Source: Cryptomeria japonica
Lineage: Eukaryota > Streptophyta > Pinopsida > Cupressales > Cupressaceae
Assembly (NCBI RefSeq): GCF_030272615.1
Contig: NC_081408.1
Coordinates: 622,848,476-622,912,475 of the forward strand
Reading direction: 5' to 3'
DNA length: 64,000 nucleotides
In this document: piece by piece, positions 35,291-46,560 of the stretch
Layout of the letters: each line of letters begins with the position of its first letter
Numbering within the stretch: the stretch's first letter is position 1
Position numbers and translations under genes: made by a program
The notes under the pieces: model-generated
Seen by the model: only the letters and a program-made list of their open reading frames with translations
Databases searched by the model: none
Told to the model about the DNA's origin: nothing

Positions 35291-35314
35291 GTTCGATTCA
35301 CACCAAGTTCACCA
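35291..35314 (-). other. Primer-binding site of element D, not initiator Met
   Basis: On the minus strand TGGTGAACTTGGTGTGAATC begins two bases after the LTR end. Its complement reads as a tRNA 3' end: GTTCGATTC (T-loop consensus), then an acceptor strand, then CCA. The priming tRNA species is not assigned here. It clearly differs from the TGGTATCAGAGC of the other elements. Confidence 0.75.
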
Positions 35315-35316
35315 AA

Positions 35317-37921
35317 TGATGCACGCTAAAAATGACACAAATAAGACACACAAGTTCAAACGTTAGTATGTGATAACTCAATGATGAGTAGATAGTACCA
35401 AACTGGTATTGAGAGGGGGGGTGAATCAGTACAGGCAAAAAAATAGTCTTAAACTGGTTTGACAGCAAACACTTCAAAAGACTGGCAGACAGAGATACCG
35501 GTTTGAAACAGAGTGCAACCGGTAAAGCTAAGAATGTCTGAGACAAGCATTAACCGGTTACTCACTTAGCCTTTCACCCAACTTGATACTACACTACCAT
35601 TTCATCCTTATGCATAAACAGGTGATCTATCATCAGATCATAATAATAGCTAGTTCAACATGTTTTATTGATAGACATAAAACACATAACCATCATATGC
35701 TTAACAAATAATAGCAAAGCATCACAAAATAAAAGCATCACACATGACACACATATTTTTCACGTGGAAACCCAATTGGGAAAAACCACGGTGGGGATGA
35801 ATACCCATAAGCTATTTTTGAACTCTTTGAAAGTCCGCTCTGTTAGGAGCCTTGTTTGGTTAGAGACATTATAATAGGTTCTGCTAGGAACTGATCCTGT
35901 TAGAGATCACCCGGTTAAGGGATGGCTACAATACCCAATTAAGGGTTAAACCCTATTAAAGGTTACCTTGTTAGAGGATTTCAAGAACTCAATAGCTAAA
36001 GGACTTCGAACTCAGTAGCTTAGAGTTACCCTGTTAAAGGATTTTCAGCAAGCCGGTTAAAGCTACCCTGTTAAGGGATTTTCCAACTGTTGAGGTGGTT
36101 AGAGATCAACAGGTATTACAATGATCTGGTAACAACACTCAATGCCAATGCAGATCCACTTAAGCTCCTCTTTTCCTTCTGCACTTACACTCTGCAGGTA
36201 TCACTTCTCTGCTTTTGGTCTGGCAAGAATCACGTATCCCTTCTCTTGGATACTCACACACAACTTTTGCCAACAACCCTAGAAAGAGTCACAACATCGA
36301 CCTTATAGAAAACAGTTAGGTTGGTAGCATACACCCTAAACCCTAAACCAAATAGGTTAAGGAGTTTAAACAGTTCAATCCTAATTGTTGAGCATTCTTC
36401 ATTAATCTCCATCGTTCGTTTTCCGTCGTTTTTATGACGGCTGATAACCCATCACACGTTATCACCATTTTACAGTCTTCTCATATTCCCGAGGTAGATA
36501 GGTAAGATCTTCTTCATGCACGATCCTTCATGGACACAGGGCTTACGTGGCAACACAATCTTGTTCTTTGTTTTCATGCTAACTCATCGCACAAAGTCAC
36601 CGGTTGAGCCACACAGGCTTGAAGCACTTCAACCAGAAACCCTAAAGTTGAGACTATGAACCAGTAGTCATTCAACACTTCCATGTGCCGGTTCCCATAA
36701 CCATATGCCAGTTCACCTTTGAACAAGCACATCGCTTCACTTTGGCACAAATGCCGGTTCACAGTGTTATACCGGTTCTCACATATGCCGGTTCACACCT
36801 CTGCAACATATTGACATCAATGACAACATACAATGTCATTATGTCCTCATACCAGTTCACATAATGCCAACAGTATGTTAATGACACAAACAAAAGATAA
36901 ACGAACCTATGATCCTTAACATGCATATCAAGAGAGATATAAAGAAGACAATGAAAAGCATACAAAAACGAAGGAAGAAAATAAAACCCTCCAAGATGCT
37001 CTCCAACATGCTCATAGTCGCTCCTCCCTTGTTCCTATCCTCTCCAAGTTCCACATGAGTGTAGCCCTCAACTTTAGGCACTAACTATGGATGTCCTATG
37101 AAGATTCAAGATTATGAAAATAATAACAAATGACTATGCAAGTGTAAACAAACTACTATGAGAAATCACCTAATTAATCTATGTTAATTTTAGCAAAATA
37201 ACAAAGAAAATGCTCCTAAATGCTCTCTCAAAATGACTATAAATTTGATGCATAAATATTTCTGGATCTTTTTGAAAAAGAAATGGGCTCTATTTATAGG
37301 AAAAATAGGGCATTGAATGGTGTAGATTGAGTAATCTCAACAAGGGCCAAGATTGATGAGTTTATGATCCATGTGATGGCTTTCAACCGAATCCCAGGAT
37401 GACAAATGTCAACATGAGATGGCTTGAGAGGAGAGGGAAGAAACATTAAATGCTTGAGATGACATGAAGGTTACCTTAGGAGGTCATTTTTAGGCTTGAG
37501 TTAGTGAATAAATCTTTTATCCAATGAACAATGCCTTTATTTAATGGACAAACTCTTGTGCAAGAGTTAGTGGGGATAACCATGGTCAAAGCAATAAATG
37601 CTTGAAGAGACCCATGAATTAAATGAGGGTTGAGTTAGAGAGAAAATAGGATTTTAATTAAAATAAAATTCATTTATTTTAACTAAAATTGTGCAACTTG
37701 CATTTGTAGGAGAATGCAAGTGGGGGGGGGGAGTTTAGAGATTTAAATAAATATTTTATTTAAATGAGGAAAATGGGTTAAATTAAACAAATATGCTTTA
37801 TTTAGTTAATAGAAGAAGAGGTTGAGAATTAATTAATTTAATTAACTATTGACTGATGGTTAAATAATCAAATAAATAGTAAATATTCATTTAATTAAGT
37901 GGACAGATTTATGTGTCTACA
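35317..37921 (-). repeat. 5' LTR of element D, interrupted by a solo LTR
   Basis: This matches 17246-18701 from TGATGCACGC (35317) to GTCTACA (37921, plus-strand reading). A 1502-bp solo LTR plus a 5-bp duplication lies within. About 0.25 kb present in the other LTR is absent here near 37640. The G run is shorter than in the 3' LTR (about 10 against 14). Confidence 0.88.
35371..36872 (-). mobile_element. Solo LTR (1502 bp) of a Copia-like family in the 5' LTR of element D
   Basis: Flanked by a perfect GTATG duplication (35366-35370 and 36873-36877). The uninterrupted counterpart is visible near 17290. On the minus strand it begins TGTTGGCATTATG and ends GAGTTATCA, with TTGTCATTGATGTCAA near the start and GATTCACCCCCCCTCTCA near the end. 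These motifs match the LTRs of elements A and B. No interior domains are present, so it arose by LTR-LTR recombination. Confidence 0.9.
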
Positions 37922-37926
37922 ACTAC

Positions 37927-38640
37927 TAACTTGATAAGTTATACATTTTGATTCTAGGTATATTTTTATTAATTCTTATAAGAGTCTCATTTGGCATATT
38001 GCCAAAATATAAACTTCACCTGTTGGAAACTTGGAGAATGTTTGAGAATACTGTCAGTGATTTTTTTTGTTGTCATTAATGTCAAAGTTGTGTCGTTGCT
38101 TATCACAGTTAGGTGTGCGTGGGAATGAAGAAGTTGTTGTAGATGTTTAGTAGTGTACATAGGTTGGAAACTTGGAGTTGTTGGAAATATACGAATGTTG
38201 TCACTGATGTCAATCTAATTTATGCTAATGTGTGTTTTTTATGAGCTTATATTGATGTTGTATTGCCTTTATCAATAATATGCAATAGTGCATAAGTTGT
38301 AGCAGACAGTTATAGATGTTCAGATGAAGTATTTCTAGAAGGGTGGTACAATAGAAGTTTCAATATGTATTTTTTGGTGTCCTAGATGATCATAGGTTTA
38401 TATATGCACTTCTTGGTGTTGCTATTGAGTATGATTGGTGCCTCAATTGAGTTTGTTGTAGATTATAATGAGAGGTGTATATATGTGTTGCTTGGTGTTA
38501 CTATTGAGTTTGATTGGTAGGTTAGTTGAGGTTGTGTTGTCATTAATATTATAGTTTGTTATATTTTATTATAAGAGATGTTTAGTGGTATATTTGGTCC
38601 AGTATTGAGTGTTTAGATGATATCAAAGTTCCCCGTGAAG
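37927..38640 (+). other. Decayed region with LTR-start-like fragments
   Basis: No gene is seen. Two phrases resemble the beginnings of the Copia-like LTRs: GTTGGAAACTTGG...TTGTCATTAATGTCAA near 38020-38085, and GTTGGAAATATACG...TTGTCACTGATGTCAA near 38178-38212. They may be relics of LTRs. Confidence 0.45.
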
Positions 38641-39410
38641 ATGTTTTACTTACATAAGGATTTTTTGAATGATAAATGTAGCAGAAGGTTCAATATGGAT
38701 GTAAGAGATTTAGAATGGAAGAAAGTAAAAATTCACCAATACCAACAACCATAGGTTTGAAGTCAAGCAAGGAAGATTGTAGTAGCATTATGGATTTGTC
38801 CATGTATAAAAGTTTGGTTGGAAGTTTAATGTATTTAACAATATCTAGGCCTAATATAATTGACTCAGTAGGTCTAATTTCTAGATTTGTAGAGAATTCA
38901 AATGATACCCATTGGCAAGTGGGTAATATAATCTTGAGGTATTTGAATGACACCAAAAGATATGGTATTTTGTATACTACAAAAAATATTTTTGAGCTGG
39001 ATGGCTACATAGATAGTGATTGGGGAGGAAGTGTAGATGATAGGAAGAGCACATTGGGTTATGCATTCTATTTGAGTTTGGGGGTTGTCTCATGGACTTT
39101 CAAGAAACAAACTATAGTTCCCTATCTATTGCCGAGGTTGAGTATATAACAACAAACGTAGTAGAGTGTCAATCTATTTGGCTAAGGAGAATCTTAGCTA
39201 ATTTAAGGGAAGAACAAGAAGATGAAACCACATTTTTTTGTGATAATGTTTCATCAATAGTTTTGACAAAAAAACTTTTTTTTCATGAAAGAATCAAGCA
39301 TATTGAAATCAGGTATCATTTTATTAGAGAATTGGTTGAAAATGTTAAAATTAAAATGAAGGTTTGCAGATTTAAGTAGTAGATATCATACATTTTCACC
39401 AAGCCATTGA
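38640..39410 (+). pseudogene. Copia RT C-terminus and RNase H remnant
   Basis: The text YKSLVGSLMYLTISRPNII...LRYLNDTKRYGILYTT is the conserved C-terminal region of Copia RT. RNase H follows: D in GYIDSDWGGSVDDRKS, E in AEVEYITT, D in FFCDNVSS, and HIEIRYHFIRE, where the usual Asp is Glu. A missing base near 39117 shifts the frame between the two halves (38715-39149 and 39092-39379). The stop at 39377 is near the natural end of pol. Everything upstream (gag, protease, integrase, catalytic RT) is gone or unrecognisable. Confidence 0.9.
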
Positions 39411-39488
39411 GCAAGGAAACTTTAAACACCTAAGAAGAAATTTGGGTATTGATTTTAATAAAGCTTGATTATTTTTGATGGCTTAGGA

Positions 39489-39499
39489 CAAAGGGGGAG
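39489..39499 (+). other. Polypurine tract of the Copia remnant
   Basis: CAAAGGGGGAG lies about 110 bases after the end of pol and just before the presumed LTR start. Confidence 0.7.
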
Positions 39500-39502
39500 T
39501 TT

Positions 39503-40112
39503 TGGAAATTTAAATTTTCCTTGAGCTAATTGTTCACCTACCTGTTAGGAGTAACCAATAGAGGAGCAAATGGAAGGTTGTATTAGGATTTCAATCCCCA
39601 AATTGCTCTTGGTGTGTAGTAGTAGTTTTCTAGCGATTTAACTGAAGTTAGGTAGCTTTGAATTTAAAATTTTGAGTGGAAATTTTAGTTGTTGAACAAC
39701 ACGGGATAAATAGAAAGATCTTCTAATCAGTTAGTAGAGAGAAGAACATTATGTGAACATCAATTTTTTTTTCGTGAGGAGAGAATATTTTATTTCAGTG
39801 ACAACTATTTGTGAAGTGAATTTGTAGTGAGAGGTAATCACTCTAGACAAATGGAATAAAATGAGTTCGTAGTAGCTCAAGGAAGTTTCTCATTGGGTGT
39901 AGCTCAAGATTGCTATAATTTTATTTGTAATAATAGTTTGTAATCAATTTGTTTATGAGTTTGTATTTTACTTTGTAATAGTCATTTTCAATCTTAATAG
40001 AAAGAAACAAAGTTGCATGTCTCTAGATGTGTGTTTGTGTTTTATTTTATATTCTATTGTGCATTGTCAAGAATTAGAAAATAGAGTTACGATCTCTATA
40101 TTTTTAATTTAC
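39503..40112 (+). repeat. Probable LTR of the Copia remnant (about 610 bp)
   Basis: It is placed between the polypurine tract and a PBS-like site at 40116. The likely start is TGGAAATTTAAATTTTCC, which contains a palindrome. The end is uncertain (ATTTAC). No second copy is in the window, so the borders rest on context only. Confidence 0.5.
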
Positions 40113-40115
40113 TTT

Positions 40116-40127
40116 TGGTATTAGAGC
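40116..40127 (+). other. PBS-like site after the Copia LTR
   Basis: TGGTATTAGAGC differs from the initiator-Met primer-binding site by one base (C to T). A primer-binding site should follow a 5' LTR, not a 3' LTR. Confidence 0.6.
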
Positions 40128-42390
40128 TTTGTCTATTTTTGGTTTTGGATTTTTAATTCCAATATTTTACCTAGTCCAACACTAAGCCAATATCAACTCA
40201 CAGAAGTAAATTTGTTTTATTAGCATAGTAAGTAAAAGGTCCCATAGGTACACCCCAATTAATCAACCTCTAGGTCTATCTCCTATATACTATGTTAGTG
40301 TAACCCTTACATATTATGCAACTCTATCTACTCCATGCTACACAAGTCCAATGACAAATAAATCAATAGTATCTTATTAGAGTTTGCTTCATATGTAGAT
40401 ATATAGAATATGTAGAAGAATGTTTGGAATGTATACAAACACCTATAAGTGTGTATTTGTTTGAACTTCAGAAGATGATACCATCAAATTCTAAATGAAT
40501 TTATTTTTATTTTTATAATATTAATAAAAAATTATCATTAGAGAAAATTTAAGTGCAATAAAAAATTATCTCTTGGATTGATATTAATTTTTTCATTCCT
40601 AATCAAAATAATATGAAAAGCTATTGATTCTATGAAAAGTTTGATAATTATATATAAGAATTGCACTACAACATAGTTCTTATCATCTATGGAATGATGC
40701 TGCCTATATGTCTCAGATGGCAGTATAGTTCATGTCAGCTATGGCATGATGCTACCTATATGTCTTAGATGGTAATGTAATTCTTGTTCGCTATGTCATG
40801 ATGCTTCCTATATATCTCAGGTGACATAATGTTGCCTATATATTTCAGTTTGAATGTAGCTTAAAATATTTGATGGCTTTCCAACATACATGTGGAATGA
40901 AGTTTGCAACGTGTAGTTTATGATGTTTAGTTGTAATAAATTGATATTCAATTCATCTAAAAAAAATTAGCACTAGGTAGTAGTAAGCATTCTTGAGTAA
41001 CTTTTGTATACTTGTTCTATTAGTGGTTATTTTTTGCATACTCAATGTGACTAATAATGAGGTACTTTTTGGATTTTATTATTAGTTCATGTGTTTGATG
41101 TGCTCTCCTCATGGGTGAGCCCTTATAACAATAGGACAACCTTTAGAGAATTTTGGCTCTCAATTGATTAGGAGGACAAAGGTGGTTCTTACTTCGGATA
41201 GACCAATCACAAACATGAAGAATACAACCCCATTAACATTGAAACCTATTCCAATTATCTCACAATATGGAGATAGGTAGCACAATTTGCACTAAAAAAG
41301 AATAACATTGAATAGTTCTAAAATAGAAAGCACAAAGGAACTTGGTAACCCTACACAATGGTAGAAATTGATGACCAAGAAGCACTAAATATCATGGTAG
41401 AAATTAATGAATTTCCAATGATCTAGTGAAGAGACTCACCATGAGAATAAAATTATCAAATCTCCCATCTGTCAAAATTGAAAATAATAGTATGAACAAA
41501 TTTAGATCTATACTAGTCTAGAGAGAGGAGAGAAGAGATCTATCATAGTCTAGAGAGAGAAGAAAGGAATTTTTTGGTGTTTTCACGAATTCTTTTATAT
41601 ATTTTGCCCGTCCTTTGCAATAATTTTAGAGTTGACTATTGGGACAAAACATTTTTCATAGTATGCACTAATGGAAAAGAAAAGAGAACAAATTAGGGAA
41701 CTCTACCATGCACCAAACAACAAATTTAGAGTATTCTAGATTGTTGTTGAATTGCTAGATGAAACTTCAAAATTTATCATAGAATTAATGTTGAAAATTG
41801 AAGCCAATGTATCGATAATTTGTTGATGATAGATGTTCAAATTAGAGAAAAAAAAAATTAAGAAGCATTCAGATGTAGCCACACTTCCTTTTGGCCAAAG
41901 ATTACTTTAGTGGCGACTATTCACCAATGGCGAATTTTTCACGTCGGTGACCTGGGAAATGGCAAATATTTTGTACCGACTGGGAGTGGCCATGTCGCCA
42001 AAACATTATCAATTTCCGTCAAATTCATGACCCGATCACCATATGTTTTATGTAATTGAATGTTTTTATGTTAAGATTTCACCAATACAATACATGGTGG
42101 ACACTCGATAAATTTAAATTTTTCACCTACACTCTCCAAGGTTGCCTTAATAGACGACCATAATTTGCCTACAGACATATGAATATTTGTTAGCTAGGAG
42201 GACCCAACTCACCTGAAATTTTGCCGATGCATGTCTCCATTCACCCCAATTTTCGCCAACTATATTGTATTTGCCAATTATTTGGACGACTGTAATCGCC
42301 TCAAAAATTACAGAAGTTGTGTTATAGTTACGCGAGATTCGCAAAATATTTGTATACCATATAAAATTCCCGCAGAATTTGCTATATAAT
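40128..42390. other. Noncoding stretch with no gene seen
   Basis: Apart from the 52-bp repeat at 40687-40860, nothing is recognised. From about 41890 the base composition becomes less AT-rich, with several TGGCGA/TCGCCA words, and leads into the hAT element. Confidence 0.5.
40687..40860. repeat. 52-bp tandem repeat, three and a part copies
   Basis: Units begin CTATGGAATG, CTATGGCATG and CTATGTCATG at 40687, 40739 and 40791. Each contains ATGATGCTGCCTATATGTCT with small changes. A partial fourth copy follows. Confidence 0.85.
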
Positions 42391-42396
42391 GATTGG

Positions 42397-42405
42397 TATA
42401 AATAC
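42397..42405 (+). promoter_or_regulatory. Possible TATA box of the hAT transposase gene
   Basis: TATAAATAC lies about 380 bases upstream of the first transposase ATG and about 140 bases before a candidate splice donor. The placement fits a plant promoter, but there is no direct evidence of use. Confidence 0.35.
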
Positions 42406-42534
42406 ATTCAAAGATTAGATCCATCTCTACACAATCTGGTGGGTTCTAGGCTCTGAATTTGGATCAATAGCGAAGTTTCAGACCAAGGAAAATCATTGTT
42501 GTTGGCTGCATTGGCGACTGCTAGTGACCTAAAG

Positions 42535-42759
42535 GTGAGCGATCATATTTTTGAAGTGCTATAATATTATTGTGAATTTATCTATATCTGTTTGTACTGT
42601 TGAGTTCATTCTTATTCAGTGGGGACCCGTCAGTGCCAAGTGGTCAGTTGGGAGACTTAGACCTCCGACATCTAGATTGTAGGTCGTAGGGCCAATGAAA
42701 TATATTTTAGACTTTATAGTCTAATATTGATTCTTCAACAAATTGATATTTTTTTGTAG
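42535..42759 (+). other. Possible 5' UTR intron of the hAT transposase gene
   Basis: The donor CTAAAG|GTGAGC and the acceptor TTTTTTTGTAG|CC, preceded by a T-rich tract, fit plant GT-AG intron rules. The ATG follows 17 bases after the acceptor. Confidence 0.4.
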
Positions 42760-42776
42760 CCTTTATTTCGTTGGAG

Positions 42777-45384
42777 ATGTCGAACAGGAAGAAAGGTAGG
42801 AAACCTGAATGTGAGGAAGGCCATGAGAGGCGAACAAAACAGAAAACATTGTCTTAGTACTTTGGCTTTGAAAAAGATTGTGGTGAAAATCAGGAAGGTA
42901 CATCATCACAAGTACAAGTAAAAAATTCACAACCTACACCACATGTTGAAGATGATGGCGAACCTGATATCTCAGATCAGGATGATCTTGCATAAGATAT
43001 TCTGGTAGATACCAAGTTAGCCGAAATGATATAATCAACTTGGGTGATAATGACATAGATGATATAATGCATAGAAGGGGAAAAGAAAAGCCAGATCAAA
43101 AAAGGATCAACCAAAATAAAAAAAGATTAGGAGTGGGATATGTCAGTGAGGAATTTTCAAATTAATTGGGTATTAAAGTATCCATTCATTGAACCAGTGG
43201 ATAATCCAATTGAAGGCAAGCCTCCAAGAGAATGCAGGTATAAGATTTGCACTTGGAAACATAACAAGAAATTAGGTTGCAGCTAAAATTTGACACCATA
43301 GGAAAGCATATGGGTAAAGTTTATGAAAAACAAATGATAGATGAAGTTGAAAAATCAGTGATAAGATGGAAAAAAAAGGAGGAATGTAAGCATGTGAGGA
43401 ATGCCGAAGAGTATTATTTTCATCAGAAAATACAGATGAAGCCCGCTGAAGTTAAAGGTTCTATTGAAGCTAGTTTTGGAAAAGCAATGCAAATAGAACA
43501 GCTGGGAAAGTTGTTCAGTTAAGTGTTGTTTTTTATATTTTGAGAAAACAGCGTGTTATGAGAGATTTCCCATCAATTAGTGGTTTATTACACTTTTTGA
43601 AAGTTCCTAACTATCCTAATGGTTACTAGTCAGTAAATAGTGGATGGGAATGGACAAGCTGTCTTGCTGAGGTTGAAAAAGAAGATGTAAAGGAAAAAAG
43701 AAGAGTGTCAAACTTTATTGAATTTTATTTAGACAAAGTTACGACAATGGAAAATACTTCATGGGTATTCATGCTATATAGAATCATTCTCGCCAACCTC
43801 ATCTACTATCTGTTGCTAAAATAAAGGATAGTGCAACAACGAAAAATTTATTTCAACTAGTAAATAGATGTTTAATTGAATATGGAGGTATGGATGACAT
43901 GATGGTTGCCAAAAATTGGTGTGTGTTGGAGCAGATGGAGCTTCAGTAATGCAAGGTCATAGGAACGGTCTTTGTACAAAGATTGAAACTTCTTTTGCAC
44001 CGTACATTACTACAATTTACTGCATGGCTCATAGAATGAATCTAGCTTTTGGAATTGTGAGCAAGTATGATTCAGTAAAAAAAATTAAAATTTTAATCAG
44101 AAAGCTCTACTAACACTTCTGTCGAAGTCCCAAGTGATTTATGGAATTTCAACACTTTGCTGATGGAATAACTGATGGGAACAAGCTTCTCAAGGATAAT
44201 GATACCAGATGGATCTCTTTGGATGGTCCAACGCATCAAGTTTTTTCAGAATATCCATCCTTGATTGGACTATTTCACACAACTCGCGACGAATTAGAGC
44301 AACCAAAATTTCCTGACCTTCTTCAAAGGTTAAGTAATCTAAAGACACTCTTAACTTTAGCATCTCTTTTGCCCATGCTAGAGGAAATGAAGAATATTAT
44401 GAGGGCTGCCCAAAAAAGAGCTATGTATATTGCAAATATACTACGCTGCGTAAGTTGACATGTATGGCCCTCGACAATCTCTATCGAAATCAACCAACAC
44501 TATCTAATGAAAAATTTGTTAAGAGACAGACACTCATAGATTTGAACAATCCTGATAAATTTTTCAAAATCGGTGCAAACGGGGAGGTATGTGCCAATGT
44601 ACGGGGAGTTGAGATACCAATTCACTTCTATGCCATGGTTGATCCCGAGGAACTAGGACCGCGCCCCAAAAAGCAACTAGAAAGAGTTACAAGGGAAGAT
44701 TTCAACAAGATTGTTGAGTGTGTAACTACTTTTGTGAAGAAAATTTCCTATGATATTTCCTTACAGATTAGAAGTAGATTCCCCCCTGACAACCTACTCA
44801 AAGCCATGTCTATTGTGTTTCCTCAATATTGGAGCCTCAACAATGCATCTGATTTTTGAAGTAAGCTACTGACTTTGATAAAATATTTTTTCATATCCAG
44901 AGAATTGAATGGAGTAACTATAAATGGAATATTAGACGAAACTCGTCTTAGAGAGAAATCATCTCGTTTTGCATACACTATGAGGGAACAATATGGCAGA
45001 ATGGAGAACCCCCACGAAGAGGGATCAATAACAAGGCTTTAGAAATATATAGCTGAGAATGTAGCATCGCGTTATTTAATACCAGAATATTTGAAGCTTG
45101 CTGATTTATGTCTTACCATGATATTGGGTTCGGTGGAAGATGAGAGAGTTTTCAGTGCTTCGGGGTTCCTAAAATCAAAGCTAAGAAACAAACTAGACAA
45201 AAATTTGGAAAATTGCTTGAGGCTCTATACATTTAGGTATGATGTCCACACTTTTCCTTACAATAGGGCACTGAAAATCTGGAGGTCCAAATATGAAAGA
45301 AGAGGTTTGGGAAACACTTCAAACCAAAGTGCTAGTGGGACTAATGAATCATGTACTGGACCTACTGGTAGCATTGAGATGTAG
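42777..45384 (+). pseudogene. hAT-family transposase, broken
   Basis: The ATG at 42777 opens a basic N-terminus (MSNRKKGRKPE) followed by acidic linkers. A BED-like zinc-finger region follows, about 43170-43310: WVLKYPFIEPV, then RECRYKICTW and later a GKHMGK block. The catalytic core shows VGADGASVMQGH and CMAHRMNLAFG (the hAT Asp block and CxxH motif, 43925-44045), then DNDTRWISLDG. The C-terminus holds the hAT dimerisation block, DERVFSASGFLKSKLRNKL (45135-45190). Reading frames change several times and stops occur at about 43520, 44111 and 44456. The type resembles plant ZNF862-like hAT transposases. Terminal inverted repeats and 8-bp duplications were not found. It would have catalysed cut-and-paste transposition. 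Confidence 0.85.
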
Positions 45385-46195
45385 TTCAATGAAGGTATGT
45401 AGATTTAGAGTGAAGAAAACACATATAAGAATCAAGAAAGCTCTGAATTTGATGAGGATCAATGGCAATTGTAAGAGATTGGTATTTATTAATCTTATTA
45501 CTATATCTCATCATTCATATTACAAAATAATATTATTATGGTTGATAACTTGATGATATTTTATGAGTCTGTCAACTTTTTGCAATTGGAATTTAATATT
45601 GATTTGTAATTGTTTTTTTCAACTTTCTATTTCCAGATTTAAAATAGCATAATAAAAGACCATAATGTGTTTATTGATACAAAGATGTTTATTTAGACAT
45701 GTTGAGAACTTATATTTTCATTAATTCTTTCAAAATATAGCAATATGATACAATTCATTCAATACACCACTCTATGTGATTCTCCATGAAAAAATCAATA
45801 CAAAGTTTCATAACCCTTTGCAAATGACCCTGAATTCCCTTTTATAGAAACAAGGGAGCAACAATATCTTTAGGTCGATTTGCAACATGTGAAGAATCAA
45901 CATCAAAATCAATTACTAAGGCACTGAACATTGAATATATGATCCCGACTGCCATCAATATCACAAACTCAACACAAATTTACATGGTCATCATAGGACG
46001 GATTAGCAGTTTAACAACTGCTACATGTCTAATGTCTCCTGTTAAAACAACAGAGTTCAAAATTAAATATTAATTCAAGCCATGAAAAATTAAATATAGA
46101 TAATAGCAGTGCCCAAAACCTAGTAATCAGAAATAGAGAAATGTAGAAATGTTAAAGATTAGATCATTTTGTAAGATGTGTAAGATTAGGAATGT
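45385..46195. other. AT-rich sequence after the hAT gene, nothing recognised
   Basis: Probably the 3' part of the hAT element and flanking DNA. No terminal repeat could be matched to the upstream side. Confidence 0.4.
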
Positions 46196-46199
46196 AATG

Positions 46200-46560
46200 T
46201 AATGCAAGATATGAGAGATAAATCATGTATGTAATGACATTTATGTAAGAGGGTATTCCGGTAAGGGTTTAGGGTTTCAAACCGGAGCAGACAAAGCTTA
46301 ACCGAAACTATATTCATGCATAGGAGATGCTATCTTTGCAGTTCACTCATTTCTCCGGATTGTAGTCTGGATTTGTATGTAGTCAGCGAGACTCCTTTTG
46401 TGATTGAGAAGTGTGCTCTAGGCTGTAAGCCTTCCTGCATGTGCAGGCCCCTATATTTTGTAATATCTTTTCATATGGCTAGTGGATTGATATTGTGGGT
46501 CACAAATTACAGCATGGGTTTTCCTCTTTGATATTTTTGTCACGAACTGTATTTTTGATA
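46200..46560 (+). repeat. LTR fragment related to element A
   Basis: The block GTAGTCAGCGAGACTCCTTTTGTGATTGAG...CTGCATGTGCAGGCCCCT...ATTGTGGGTCACAAAT has the same order of landmarks as 355-485 and 3910-4030 in the element A LTRs. The LTR start and end are missing, so it is a truncated relic. Confidence 0.7.

Larger units (their letters stand above)
17246..37921 (-). mobile_element. Element D: full-length Tat-lineage Ty3/gypsy element
   Basis: LTRs at 35317-37921 (5', minus strand) and 17246-18701 (3') are homologous, and the whole is flanked by a perfect 5-bp duplication, ACTAC (17241-17245 and 37922-37926). Reading down the minus strand: LTR, primer-binding site, 2.9-kb leader, gag, nucleocapsid knuckle, protease, G-patch-like and Pro/Thr-rich linker, RT, RNase H, second archaeal-type RNase H, integrase, 2.1-kb 3' noncoding region, polypurine tract, LTR. 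The second RNase H places it in the Tat lineage. Gag-pol from 32418 to about 21018 is in one frame once a 4228-bp insert and its duplication are set aside. Two later insertions (23871-28098 and 35371-36872) lie inside it. Many stops make it defective. Confidence 0.9.

Noticed and set aside
35283-35314. Possible tRNA gene (3' half with T-loop and CCA)
   Set aside because: No D arm, anticodon arm or 5' acceptor strand is present, CCA is genomically encoded, and the position two bases from an LTR end identifies a primer-binding site.
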